DNA of 15,693 bases from Candidatus Omnitrophota bacterium (lineage in GTDB: Bacteria > Omnitrophota > 4484-213), in the NCBI GenBank assembly GCA_030639955.1, contig DAOWKH010000022.1, positions 1 to 15,693 of the forward strand, in the 5' to 3' direction. The notes below the pieces were generated by a model, which searched no databases, was not told where the DNA came from, and saw only the letters and a list, made by a program, of their open reading frames with translations. Below, piece after piece: positions 7,559-15,297 of the stretch. The translations under genes were made by a program, and so were the position numbers. Within the stretch, counting starts at the first letter, position 1. Every line of letters begins with the position of its first letter.

Positions 7559-8374
7559 ATGAACTTGCAAGAAATTTTCAGAAGGATGTGTCTTATAAGA
7601 TACTTTGAACTTCAAGTCGCAGAGGCAGTTAAGAAAAAGATTATCCCATGGTTGGCTTATTTATCGGTAGGCCAGGAGGCTCCATCTGCTACTATCTCAA
7701 CTTTAACAAAAGGTTATAGCGTTTTTACTCAACACAGAGGTCATTCAGTATATTTAGCATATGGAGGAAATATAGAACAGCTTATAGATGAATTATTAGG
7801 GTGCAAAACAGGGTGTTGTAAAGGTGAAGGTGGTTCACCTTGTATTCAAGATTTAAATATTCCTATGTATGGTCACCACGGACTTATAGGTGAAAATATA
7901 CCCTTGGCTACAGGCTATGCTCTCGCTACAGGTAACTCTACAGTAGCTTATTTTGGCGATGCCGCAGCCGAAGAGGATTATGCGCTGACTTCATTTGGTT
8001 TTGCCGCAACTCACAAATTACCTATTTTGTATATTTGCGAAGACAATAATTTATCTATCTTGACACCTATCAAAGATAGAAGAAATTGGAATGTATATGA
8101 TGTAACGACAGCCATGGGTTTAAAGAGTGCAGCAATTATAGATGACCCCAAAATAATATTCAATACTGTTAAAGAGTTAATCAATCATCTTCCTGCGTTC
8201 GTCAATATACAAACCTGCAGACATCTATGGCATGTTGGTTGTGGAAATGATGGTCCTCCTAAATGGGATAGATTAGATGAAATGAGAAACATAGTTTCTA
8301 ATGCAAAAGAGATAGAAGAGCAGATGCGAATGTATGTAGAGGATTTATGGCAAAAACAGTTGCAGAAACTATAA
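7559..8374 (+). CDS. thiamine-diphosphate-dependent E1 component, alpha subunit-like
   Basis: Resembles the alpha subunits of pyruvate, acetoin or branched-chain 2-oxo-acid dehydrogenases. It has SVGQEAP, QHRGH (58-62), KGEGGS (88-93), GENIPLATGYAL (111-122) and the TPP/Mg motif starting FGDAAAEE (132-139) and ending EDNN (161-164). The usual GDG is GDA here. At 271 residues it is shorter than a typical alpha subunit (about 320-370). It starts 3 bp after the condensing enzyme and overlaps the beta gene by 28 bp, as expected for an obligate heterotetramer. No lipoyl E2 or E3 gene is in the window. It may therefore work as a decarboxylating ligase that moves a two-carbon or acyl unit, not as part of a dehydrogenase complex. 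That role is inference. Confidence 0.85.
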   Translation: MNLQEIFRRMCLIRYFELQVAEAVKKKIIPWLAYLSVGQEAPSATISTLTKGYSVFTQHRGHSVYLAYGGNIEQLIDELLGCKTGCCKGEGGSPCIQDLNIPMYGHHGLIGENIPLATGYALATGNSTVAYFGDAAAEEDYALTSFGFAATHKLPILYICEDNNLSILTPIKDRRNWNVYDVTTAMGLKSAAIIDDPKIIFNTVKELINHLPAFVNIQTCRHLWHVGCGNDGPPKWDRLDEMRNIVSNAKEIEEQMRMYVEDLWQKQLQKL

Positions 8375-9246
8375 AAGAAATCATTCGCAAACATTTAGAG
8401 AAAAACAATGGTTTACTATTTGGGCAAGCTATCACGGCTGTTGGATGGGTAAATAATACCGTGCCTAATTGTAAAAATATAATTGAATTCCCTATGGCAG
8501 ATGTATCTAATATGGGAATTGCTTGCGGCGCAGCCATATCCGGTAGGCGCCCTATTATTATTATTCGTTTTCAAGATTTTATGTGGTTGAATAGCAGCAC
8601 TTTGATTAATTATGCCGCCAAATCAAAAGATATTTTTGGAACACCAACGCCAATCTTTGTAAGGGCATTGGCTCAGAAGAATGCAGGATGTGTTCATTCA
8701 GCTGTCCTGCATAGTATATTTATGCATATGCCGGGTTTTAGAGTTTGTTCGCCAATGACACCTAAAGAGTATAAGGAGGTATGGAATGATTTTATGAACA
8801 ATGACGATCCTATGTATGTAAGCGAGCATAGAAGTAGTTTTAACAACAGCAGAGAATTTAGAAACAGTTATAAAAAAGCCGATGTTACATTGATTCCTAT
8901 ATCAATAACAAGATTTAATGTAGATAAAACTATTGAAATTCTTGCCAAAGAGAATATTACCTGTAATGTTGCTCATGTAGTGTGGTTAAAACCTTTTAAA
9001 AAAGATAATATTCTAAAGGCACTTTCAAATAGCAAGTGTGGTGTTGTTGTTGATGCCGATTTTGAAATTAGTGGAGCTTCTCAATCTATAGCTTATTCAT
9101 TAATGTATGAAACTGGTGCCCCAGTCAAGGCTCTTGGATTATATGATAGGTCTGTTGGGGTTACACCTGAAACGGAAAATCCTGCTCCAGATGCTCACAG
9201 CATAGCTGAAAAGGTTAGGCAACTACTCAGAAAGATTAAAAAATGA
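8347..9246 (+). CDS. thiamine-diphosphate-dependent E1 component, beta subunit-like
   Basis: A 299-residue E1 beta (transketolase central plus C-terminal domains). The core reads FPMADVSNMGIACGAA (48-62), RFQDF (74-78) and INYAAK (87-92), then VHSAVLHSIFMHMPG (116-130) with the conserved histidine H117. The C-terminal domain has VDADFEISGASQSIA. In standard E1 beta the proton-relay glutamate sits in a P-L-A-E stretch; here the same spot is P-M-A-D (D52). The ATG at 8347 has AGAGGA just ahead. It overlaps the alpha gene by 28 bp and shares ATGA with the radical SAM gene, so the three are translationally linked. The pair probably forms an alpha2-beta2 enzyme acting on a 2-oxo-acid. Confidence 0.85.
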   Translation: MAKTVAETIKEIIRKHLEKNNGLLFGQAITAVGWVNNTVPNCKNIIEFPMADVSNMGIACGAAISGRRPIIIIRFQDFMWLNSSTLINYAAKSKDIFGTPTPIFVRALAQKNAGCVHSAVLHSIFMHMPGFRVCSPMTPKEYKEVWNDFMNNDDPMYVSEHRSSFNNSREFRNSYKKADVTLIPISITRFNVDKTIEILAKENITCNVAHVVWLKPFKKDNILKALSNSKCGVVVDADFEISGASQSIAYSLMYETGAPVKALGLYDRSVGVTPETENPAPDAHSIAEKVRQLLRKIKK

Positions 9247-11222
9247 ACACAAAGTCAAAGACAAGGATAGGCATGGTTCAGATAAACAATAGTTTTTCTA
9301 ATCAAAGTTATTTTCCTTATTCTGTAGGAATCTTTCAAGCTTGTGTTGAAGAATATTTAGGAGAGTCAGATAATTTTGAATTTCTTCTGCCGATTTATTC
9401 AAAAATTCCTGTTAAAAACGCAGTCAAGAAACTTTTAGGTGCCGGTATTATTTGTTTTAGTAGTTATGTCTGGAACATAAAAATTTCTTTTAAAATAGCA
9501 AAGGAGATCAAAAAGGATAATCCAGACACGCTTATAATTTTTGGTGGACCTCAGGTGCCACTAAAAGGGGTGGAAAATTTTTTGCGTTCAAACTCCTTTA
9601 TCAACATAATTTGTCACGGCGAAGGTGAGACAATTTTTCCCTCTATTTTAGAAAATTATAGTCAACGCAATTGGAAAAATGTCCCTTCTATAAGTTATAT
9701 CAGTGAAACAGGAGAATTTATTCAAACTGCAAGAAGCGAAAGGATCTCCGATCTTAATAAAATTCCTTCTCCTTACCTCAGAGGAGTTTTTGACCCTTTA
9801 ATAAAAGAAAATCCCCAAACTGAATGGGTTGCATTATGGGAAACTAACAGAGGTTGTCCATTTTCTTGCGCTTATTGCGATTGGGGTTCAGCTACTAAAA
9901 ACAAAGTATACAAACGTAGCCTTAAAGAACTTTTCAAAGAAATCGATTGGTTTAGTGAAAAGAAGATTGAATTTATATTTTGCTGTGACGCCAATTTTGG
10001 CATTCTTGATAGGGATATTGAAATTGTTAAATATGTGGCAAAAAATAAAAGTAAATATGGTTATCCTAAAGCATTATCAGTGCAGAGCACTAAGAATTTC
10101 ACCGAAGAAGTTTACCAGATATATAAGTTAATGTCAGATTCTGGATTAAATAAAGGAGTTTCACTTTCGCTTCAATCACTGAATAAAGAGACATTGAAAG
10201 ATATAGGACGGAATAATGTATCTATAAAGATGTTTAGGAAAGTTCAAGAGAAATTAACCGCCCTCAATACGCAAACCTTCACCGATCTTATCTTAGGTTT
10301 ACCTAATGAAACTTATGAGAGTTTTTCTAATGGAGCTTCAATTGTGGCTGAGAATGGTCAGCATAATAGGATACAATTTAATAATCTTTCTATTCTTCCT
10401 AATGCTCAAATGGGCGATTTTGAATATCAAAAGAGATTTGGTTTTGATATTGTTGAAACTAAGATTATTAATATCCATGGGACTTTAACTAACTCGGAAC
10501 AGATATATGAGAGGCAACAGCTCGTAGTCGGAACAGGGACAATGCCTAAGGACGATTGGGTTAGAACGAGGGTCTTTGGATGGATGATGTCTTTATTGCA
10601 TTTTGACAAACTCTTACAAGTTCCTTTCGTTATTTTAAATAAGATTTTTTCAATTAGTTTTCGCGATTTAATTGAAATATTTACTGAAACTAAGGATGTG
10701 CCAGATTTACTTTTAGAGATACGCTTATTTTTCATTAATAAAGCAATTAACATTCAAAACGGCGGAATTGAATTCTGCGAATCTAAAGATTGGTTAAATA
10801 TTTGGTGGCCCGCTGATGAGTTAATATTGATTAAGCTTTGCACTGAAAATAGATTGAACGAGTTTTATGGGGCGGCTGAATATGTTTTAAGTAATTATTT
10901 AAAAGAACAGGAAGCCGTTAATTATCAAACCATTCTTAAAGAATCTATCTTTTTAAATCAAAATTTAATGAAATTGCCTTTTCAGGAAGGAGATATAGAT
11001 ATTCATTTATCTTACAATATTTGGGATGTTTACTATGCAGCTTTAAGAGGCATAAATCTTGCCTTTAAAGAGGGTGATTACTCTTACAGGATAGACCGCA
11101 CAAATTCTAAGTGGCATTCCTGGGAAGATTGGTGCAGGGAAGTTGTTTGGTACGGCAATAAAAAAGGGGCATATATTTATAACTGTAAAGCAGTTGATTC
11201 TGAAAAACAATTAGTAAGGTAA
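9243..11222 (+). CDS. radical SAM protein with B12-binding-like N-terminal domain
   Basis: A 659-residue protein. Residues about 1-135 look like a cobalamin-binding Rossmann domain, with IIFGGPQVP (98-106) and CHGEGE (124-129), but the DxHxxG base-off histidine motif is missing. The radical SAM core starts with NRGCPFSCAYCDWGS, whose cysteines C205, C209 and C212 bind the 4Fe-4S cluster. The core ends near residue 430. A roughly 220-residue C-terminal part, rich in tryptophan and aromatic residues, resembles nothing I recognise. Such enzymes perform C-methylation, epimerisation, ring or thiol chemistry on sugars, lipids and antibiotics. It starts in the ATGA of the E1 beta gene, so it probably acts on the same product. 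The ribosome site is weak, which fits coupled translation. Confidence 0.85.
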   Translation: MNTKSKTRIGMVQINNSFSNQSYFPYSVGIFQACVEEYLGESDNFEFLLPIYSKIPVKNAVKKLLGAGIICFSSYVWNIKISFKIAKEIKKDNPDTLIIFGGPQVPLKGVENFLRSNSFINIICHGEGETIFPSILENYSQRNWKNVPSISYISETGEFIQTARSERISDLNKIPSPYLRGVFDPLIKENPQTEWVALWETNRGCPFSCAYCDWGSATKNKVYKRSLKELFKEIDWFSEKKIEFIFCCDANFGILDRDIEIVKYVAKNKSKYGYPKALSVQSTKNFTEEVYQIYKLMSDSGLNKGVSLSLQSLNKETLKDIGRNNVSIKMFRKVQEKLTALNTQTFTDLILGLPNETYESFSNGASIVAENGQHNRIQFNNLSILPNAQMGDFEYQKRFGFDIVETKIINIHGTLTNSEQIYERQQLVVGTGTMPKDDWVRTRVFGWMMSLLHFDKLLQVPFVILNKIFSISFRDLIEIFTETKDVPDLLLEIRLFFINKAINIQNGGIEFCESKDWLNIWWPADELILIKLCTENRLNEFYGAAEYVLSNYLKEQEAVNYQTILKESIFLNQNLMKLPFQEGDIDIHLSYNIWDVYYAALRGINLAFKEGDYSYRIDRTNSKWHSWEDWCREVVWYGNKKGAYIYNCKAVDSEKQLVR

Positions 11223-11236
11223 ATTCAGAGATAAAT

Positions 11237-12214
11237 ATGTTTTTAGATAATAAAAAAATCTTTTTAGCTGGTGCAGTTGGAATGGCCGGTACAAGTATTT
11301 TAAAATATATTATTGGCAATTGCCCAACTGTAAAGGTTTTTGCTTCTTACTATAAGAGACAGCCAATCATTAAAGATAAGAGGATAAATTATATCCAGGG
11401 TGATTTACGTTCTCTTAAAGATTGCCAGCGAATGGTAAAGGGATGTGATTGCGCTATTATGGCGGCTTCTTTTGCCGGAGGAGCGGAATTTGTCAGGTCT
11501 TATCCCTGGCAGCATATGAATGAGAATTTAATGATGAATAAGCAGATGTTAGAGGCATTTTATTTAGAAGATGTTAAGAAAATTATTTTTATTGGTTCAT
11601 CAGCTTTATATCAGGAGTTTGAAGGAAGTATCAAAGAAGAAGGGCTTGATTTGAATAAAAACCCCCATGAAGTTTATTTTGGTTTTGGCTGGGGTATAAG
11701 GTTTATTGAAAAATTATGTGAATTTTTGAATAAAAAATACGGAATAGAAGCTGTTATAATTCGGCTTGCGAACATCTTTGGTCCTTATGATAAATTTGAC
11801 CCCAAAACTTCTAATTTTATTCCTGCTCTTATTCGTAAAGCAGTTGATAAGATGGACCCTTTTGAAGTATGGGGTAGCCCGGATGTCGTAAGGGATGTTC
11901 TTTACGCAGATGATTTTGCCAAGGCAATTATAATGATGGCCGATAATCCTAAAATTAAATTTGAAAGTTTTAATTTAGGTTCAGGAGTTAAAACTACAGT
12001 GGGCGATGTTGTGCAATGGGTTTTAAAATACGCTGAGCATAAGCCCTCACAGATTAAATATTTACAAGATAAACCAACAACAATTAAGTTTAGGGCACTT
12101 GATTGTACAAAAATAAAGAAGACCTTAGGTTGGCAGCCGCTTTGCACTATTGAGGAAGGCATCAAGAGGACTGCTCAGTGGTGGATAGAAAATAAGGATA
12201 GTTGGAAGAAATAA
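11237..12214 (+). CDS. GDP-fucose-synthase-like SDR with altered catalytic Tyr and Lys
   Basis: A 325-residue extended SDR with an N-terminal GAVGMAG (12-18), SSALY (121-125), RLANIFGPYDKFD and NFIPALIRKA. The C-terminus NLGSGVKTTVGD and TLGWQP is typical of the fucose-synthase group. In the catalytic stretch EVYFGFGWGIRF, comparison with human GDP-fucose synthase (NFGYSYAKR) places F150 where the catalytic tyrosine belongs and I154 where the lysine belongs. Y147 lies three residues earlier and could only help if the local fold shifts. The codons are clear (TTT and ATA), and neither is one base from both expected residues. It may be a non-catalytic or differently working partner, or the alignment may be shifted. 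It begins 14 bp after the radical SAM gene. Confidence 0.8.
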   Translation: MFLDNKKIFLAGAVGMAGTSILKYIIGNCPTVKVFASYYKRQPIIKDKRINYIQGDLRSLKDCQRMVKGCDCAIMAASFAGGAEFVRSYPWQHMNENLMMNKQMLEAFYLEDVKKIIFIGSSALYQEFEGSIKEEGLDLNKNPHEVYFGFGWGIRFIEKLCEFLNKKYGIEAVIIRLANIFGPYDKFDPKTSNFIPALIRKAVDKMDPFEVWGSPDVVRDVLYADDFAKAIIMMADNPKIKFESFNLGSGVKTTVGDVVQWVLKYAEHKPSQIKYLQDKPTTIKFRALDCTKIKKTLGWQPLCTIEEGIKRTAQWWIENKDSWKK

Positions 12215-12225
12215 GTATTGTCTAT

Positions 12226-12231
12226 AGGAGG
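12226..12231 (+). promoter_or_regulatory. AGGAGG ribosome site that sets the methyltransferase start
   Basis: AGGAGG lies 4 nt before the ATG at 12236. It makes a TTG at 12218 (six codons earlier, overlapping this site) unlikely as the start. Confidence 0.7.
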
Positions 12232-12235
12232 GATT

Positions 12236-12952
12236 ATGGTTAAACAATGCACAAAACAAAATTCAGGTGAGGTGGTTAAGAATGTGCAAGAGGTGATGTC
12301 GGAACTGGACCGTTGGGTTGCTGCACATGGTAACGGTCAGTATGGCCCTGCTGATTATCAACCGCTTAGGGAGTTAGAGATTTATCCTGATAATGCTATT
12401 CAGCAGGTACGTGCCGAGATAAAAGAGTTTATTGAAGAAGTTGTTAAACGAGGACTTTGCGGGCGAGCATTGGAAATTGGTATCGGCTATTATGGCAGCA
12501 CTCACTTTTTGTGGAGTTTATTGTTTGAGAAAGTTATAACTGTTGAGAAGTCTCCCGAACGTTGCCGTGCCTTTGCGCATAGATATAGTAAGTTTTGTGA
12601 TGGCCTTTGGCCAACCAGTGATGATCGTAGTGGCTTTATCTTTGGCTTGTCTTCAGATCCTGCCTCAGTACGTAAGGCTTATGATGCCACATTGCGTCAA
12701 CTGGACCTCCTTTTTATTGATGGTGCCCATGGCTATGATGCAGTGTTATGTGATTGGCTCTTGTATCATAATTTAGTACGTAAAGGAGGGCTAATTGGTT
12801 TTCATGATTGCGCAACTGACGATCTTGGTCAGTCAGGAGTACCCCAATTTCTTAGGAAGCTAGAAAATGGCGAGATTGATGGTAAGAAATATTCGTTACA
12901 ACGCATAGTTCATTCTCAGCATATTGGGATAGCGTTCTACGAATGTAAATAA
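12236..12952 (+). CDS. class I SAM-dependent methyltransferase (Methyltransf_24-like)
   Basis: A 238-residue protein with an alpha-helical N-terminus of about 70 residues, then a Rossmann methyltransferase. Motif I is ALEIGIGYYGS (78-88), the acidic end of strand 2 is VEK (103-105), and DLLFIDGAHGYD (157-168) is the metal/substrate region seen in cephalosporin-hydroxylase-like and macrocin O-methyltransferase-like proteins. GGLIGFHDC follows. Relatives O-methylate sugars or small molecules, so sugar O-methylation is the likeliest job, but the substrate is not visible in the sequence. Its base composition differs from its neighbours: 106 G+C in 240 hand-counted bases (12421-12480 and 12601-12780), against 33 in 120 at 11701-11820. 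It was probably acquired separately. The next gene starts 15 bp later. Confidence 0.8.
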   Translation: MVKQCTKQNSGEVVKNVQEVMSELDRWVAAHGNGQYGPADYQPLRELEIYPDNAIQQVRAEIKEFIEEVVKRGLCGRALEIGIGYYGSTHFLWSLLFEKVITVEKSPERCRAFAHRYSKFCDGLWPTSDDRSGFIFGLSSDPASVRKAYDATLRQLDLLFIDGAHGYDAVLCDWLLYHNLVRKGGLIGFHDCATDDLGQSGVPQFLRKLENGEIDGKKYSLQRIVHSQHIGIAFYECK

Positions 12953-12967
12953 TAAAAAGGTAATTAA

Positions 12968-13927
12968 ATGAAAACTAAAATTCTTATATGCGGATTAACA
13001 GGATTTATCGGTAGGAATATTGCTGAAAGCTTTGCCAAAAACAATGATTTTGAAGTCTATGGGACTTATTTAAAATCTGCACCATTGGATAATCCCAAGA
13101 TTAAGATGATCAAAGTTGATCTTACCAATAAGGATGATGTTAGTAAAGCAATAGAGGGAATGGATATTATAGTTCAGGCAGCAGCTGTTACTACAGGTTC
13201 CAAAGATAGCGTTACACGACCCTATTACCATGTTACTGATAATGCGCTGATGAATGCGCTTATTTTTAGGGCAGCATATGATTGCCAAGTATCCCATCTC
13301 ATATTTCTTAGCTGCACAACGATGTATCAATCAAGCGATTCTCCAATTAAAGAAAGTGATTTTGATGCCAATAAAGAGATTTACCCGGCTTATTTCGGAG
13401 GGGCATGGACAAAGGTCTATAATGAAAAGATGTGTAAGTTTTATTCGCGGATAGGCTCTACTAAATATACGGTTGTACGACACTCAAATATCTACGGTCC
13501 TTACGATAAATTTGACCTTGAAAGATCGCATGTTTTTGGGGCAACTATAACTAAAGTTATGACAGCAAAAGAGGGAGGAAAGATTGTTGTTTGGGGCAGC
13601 GGCGAAGAGGAAAGAGACCTTTTATATGTTGGCGATTTAGCCGATTTTTTTCAACGTGTTATTAAGAAACAAAGCTCTAAATTTGAACTCTTTAATGCCG
13701 GCTACGGCAGTTCCATTTCGGTAAAGGACTTAGTTCAAAAAATCATTGCTCATTCAGGAAAAAATGTTGATGTGAAATATGATCTTACAAAACCGACTAT
13801 TAAAACAAAGATTTGCCTTGATTCAGCTAAAGCAAAGAATTTGCTTAGTTGGTCCCCAGCAATCTCGTTGGATGAAGGAATTAAAAAAACTATAAGTTGG
13901 TATAAAGATAATATTGCAAAAGTATAA
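12968..13927 (+). CDS. GDP-fucose-synthase-like SDR with glycine at the catalytic Tyr position
   Basis: A 319-residue extended SDR, clearly related to the one at 11237. It has GLTGFIG (9-15), SCTTMY (115-120), RHSNIYGPYDKFD, and VWGSGEEERDLLYVGDLADF. The catalytic stretch reads PAYFGGAWTKVY: lysine K149 is kept, but the residue four places before it is G145, not tyrosine. Y142 is three residues further upstream. The codons are plain (GGA GGG GCA TGG ACA AAG). If the alignment is right, the proton-donating tyrosine is missing or moved, so it may epimerise, act as a partner to another SDR, or use Y142. It is likely a 4-keto-sugar epimerase or reductase by family. It sits 10 bp before the next radical SAM gene. 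Confidence 0.8.
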   Translation: MKTKILICGLTGFIGRNIAESFAKNNDFEVYGTYLKSAPLDNPKIKMIKVDLTNKDDVSKAIEGMDIIVQAAAVTTGSKDSVTRPYYHVTDNALMNALIFRAAYDCQVSHLIFLSCTTMYQSSDSPIKESDFDANKEIYPAYFGGAWTKVYNEKMCKFYSRIGSTKYTVVRHSNIYGPYDKFDLERSHVFGATITKVMTAKEGGKIVVWGSGEEERDLLYVGDLADFFQRVIKKQSSKFELFNAGYGSSISVKDLVQKIIAHSGKNVDVKYDLTKPTIKTKICLDSAKAKNLLSWSPAISLDEGIKKTISWYKDNIAKV

Positions 13928-13937
13928 GAATAAGATT

Positions 13938-15290
13938 ATGATAGATATTGGTTTTATTTTCCCAAGCAGTGATTATTTACACGATCCATTTCGGGGTGAC
14001 CCGCATACACATTTTCAAATATTAACTGTATTGGAAGAACATTTTGGCAGCAGTGTCAATTTTTCTTTGATTGATTTGCGAGGTATAAAAAGAAATTTTG
14101 CACTTTACCATATACCTGAATGCGATGTGTACCTTTATTCTACATACACCCTTGATTACAATGAACAGGTTTCAATAGTAAGTAATTTACGTAATCGTTA
14201 TCCTAAAGCAAAACATATAGCCGGAGGTCCTCATTCTAATGAATTTCAAGAAGAGTGCCTAAAAATATTTGATTCTCTTATTATAGGAGAGGGCGAATTC
14301 TCTATTATCCAGGCGATAACGGATTTTATGCATTTAAAACTAAAAAATATTTACAAACAAGAATCATCCATAGATATCAATATTTATCCTTATCCGCAGA
14401 GAAAATACCTTCCGTCATCTACCATAGCCAGAGAAGGTTTGCTTACTCTTAAAAATACAAAAGGGTATGATAAAATATTAGGAACCACGGTTATATTTAG
14501 TAGAGGTTGCCCATACCAATGTTATTTTTGTACTATGCCTAAGATGAAGAAATATACAGGCGCTGGAGTAAGGTATCGCAGCCCAAAATTAGTAGAGGAA
14601 GAAATTGAGTATTTAAAACACGATTACAATATAAAAGGAATTAGTCTACTTGATGAAATTGGCATACCGTTAAAGCGAAATGATGCCGTTTCTCATTTAG
14701 AAGCAATCGGAAGAAGCGGAATTATATGGAGAGGGCAATGCAGGGTTGACGGGCTTAGTCCTGAATTAATAAAGTTGATGCGAGAAAGCGGGTGTATAAC
14801 TATGTGTTTGGGGGTTGAAAGCGTTTCCCAGAGATCTTTAGATATTATAAATAAGGGAATTAATGTTGAACAGGCAAGAGAGACCATTTATCTTCTTAAA
14901 AAAAATAATATTGAAACAAGAATTTATATGATTATCGGCCTTCCTGGCGAGCCTGAAGATATAACTGAGAAAACCTGGGCATTTATACGTGAGACAGCTC
15001 CGGATTCAGTTTATTTATCCTTGTTTACAGTAAGACCGGGAACCGAAGTGTATAATAATCCAAAAAGATTTGGAATTAAATATGTTAAACAGGATTGGGA
15101 TAAGACCATGCATATGTATGGCAGGTATGACAAAGAGATACCCGAACTTACTTTTGAATATAACGAGCAAACACCTTGGGGAAAAGCGTTTAATAACGAA
15201 AAAATAGTTAGAAATTATATAAAATTGCAAGAAACAATTAAAGAAAATGGATTTGGGCCTGTTTTAAGCCAACCGACTGTCCAAGATTAG
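13938..15290 (+). CDS. second B12-binding-like radical SAM protein
   Basis: A 450-residue protein. The N-terminal region (about 1-125) has the fold pattern of a cobalamin-binding domain (HIAGGPHS and IIGEGEFS) but no DxHxxG motif. The radical SAM core has FSRGCPYQCYFCTMP, with cysteines C191, C195 and C198, and later LGVESVSQRSLDIINKG and IGLPGE, both usual for this class. It differs from the gene at 9243 in lacking a long C-terminal extension. I took the ATG at 13938, which leaves 10 bp after the previous gene; a TTG at 13914 would overlap by 14 bp and add eight lysine-rich residues. Neither start has a strong ribosome site. Its substrate is unknown; its neighbours suggest a sugar or nucleotide-sugar. 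Confidence 0.83.
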   Translation: MIDIGFIFPSSDYLHDPFRGDPHTHFQILTVLEEHFGSSVNFSLIDLRGIKRNFALYHIPECDVYLYSTYTLDYNEQVSIVSNLRNRYPKAKHIAGGPHSNEFQEECLKIFDSLIIGEGEFSIIQAITDFMHLKLKNIYKQESSIDINIYPYPQRKYLPSSTIAREGLLTLKNTKGYDKILGTTVIFSRGCPYQCYFCTMPKMKKYTGAGVRYRSPKLVEEEIEYLKHDYNIKGISLLDEIGIPLKRNDAVSHLEAIGRSGIIWRGQCRVDGLSPELIKLMRESGCITMCLGVESVSQRSLDIINKGINVEQARETIYLLKKNNIETRIYMIIGLPGEPEDITEKTWAFIRETAPDSVYLSLFTVRPGTEVYNNPKRFGIKYVKQDWDKTMHMYGRYDKEIPELTFEYNEQTPWGKAFNNEKIVRNYIKLQETIKENGFGPVLSQPTVQD

Positions 15291-15297
15291 AAGGGAT

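Noticed and set aside
7559..9246. The E1 pair as part of a pyruvate dehydrogenase complex.
   Set aside because: No lipoyl-domain E2 or dihydrolipoamide dehydrogenase gene is adjacent, the alpha subunit is short, and the surrounding genes are for sugar precursors.
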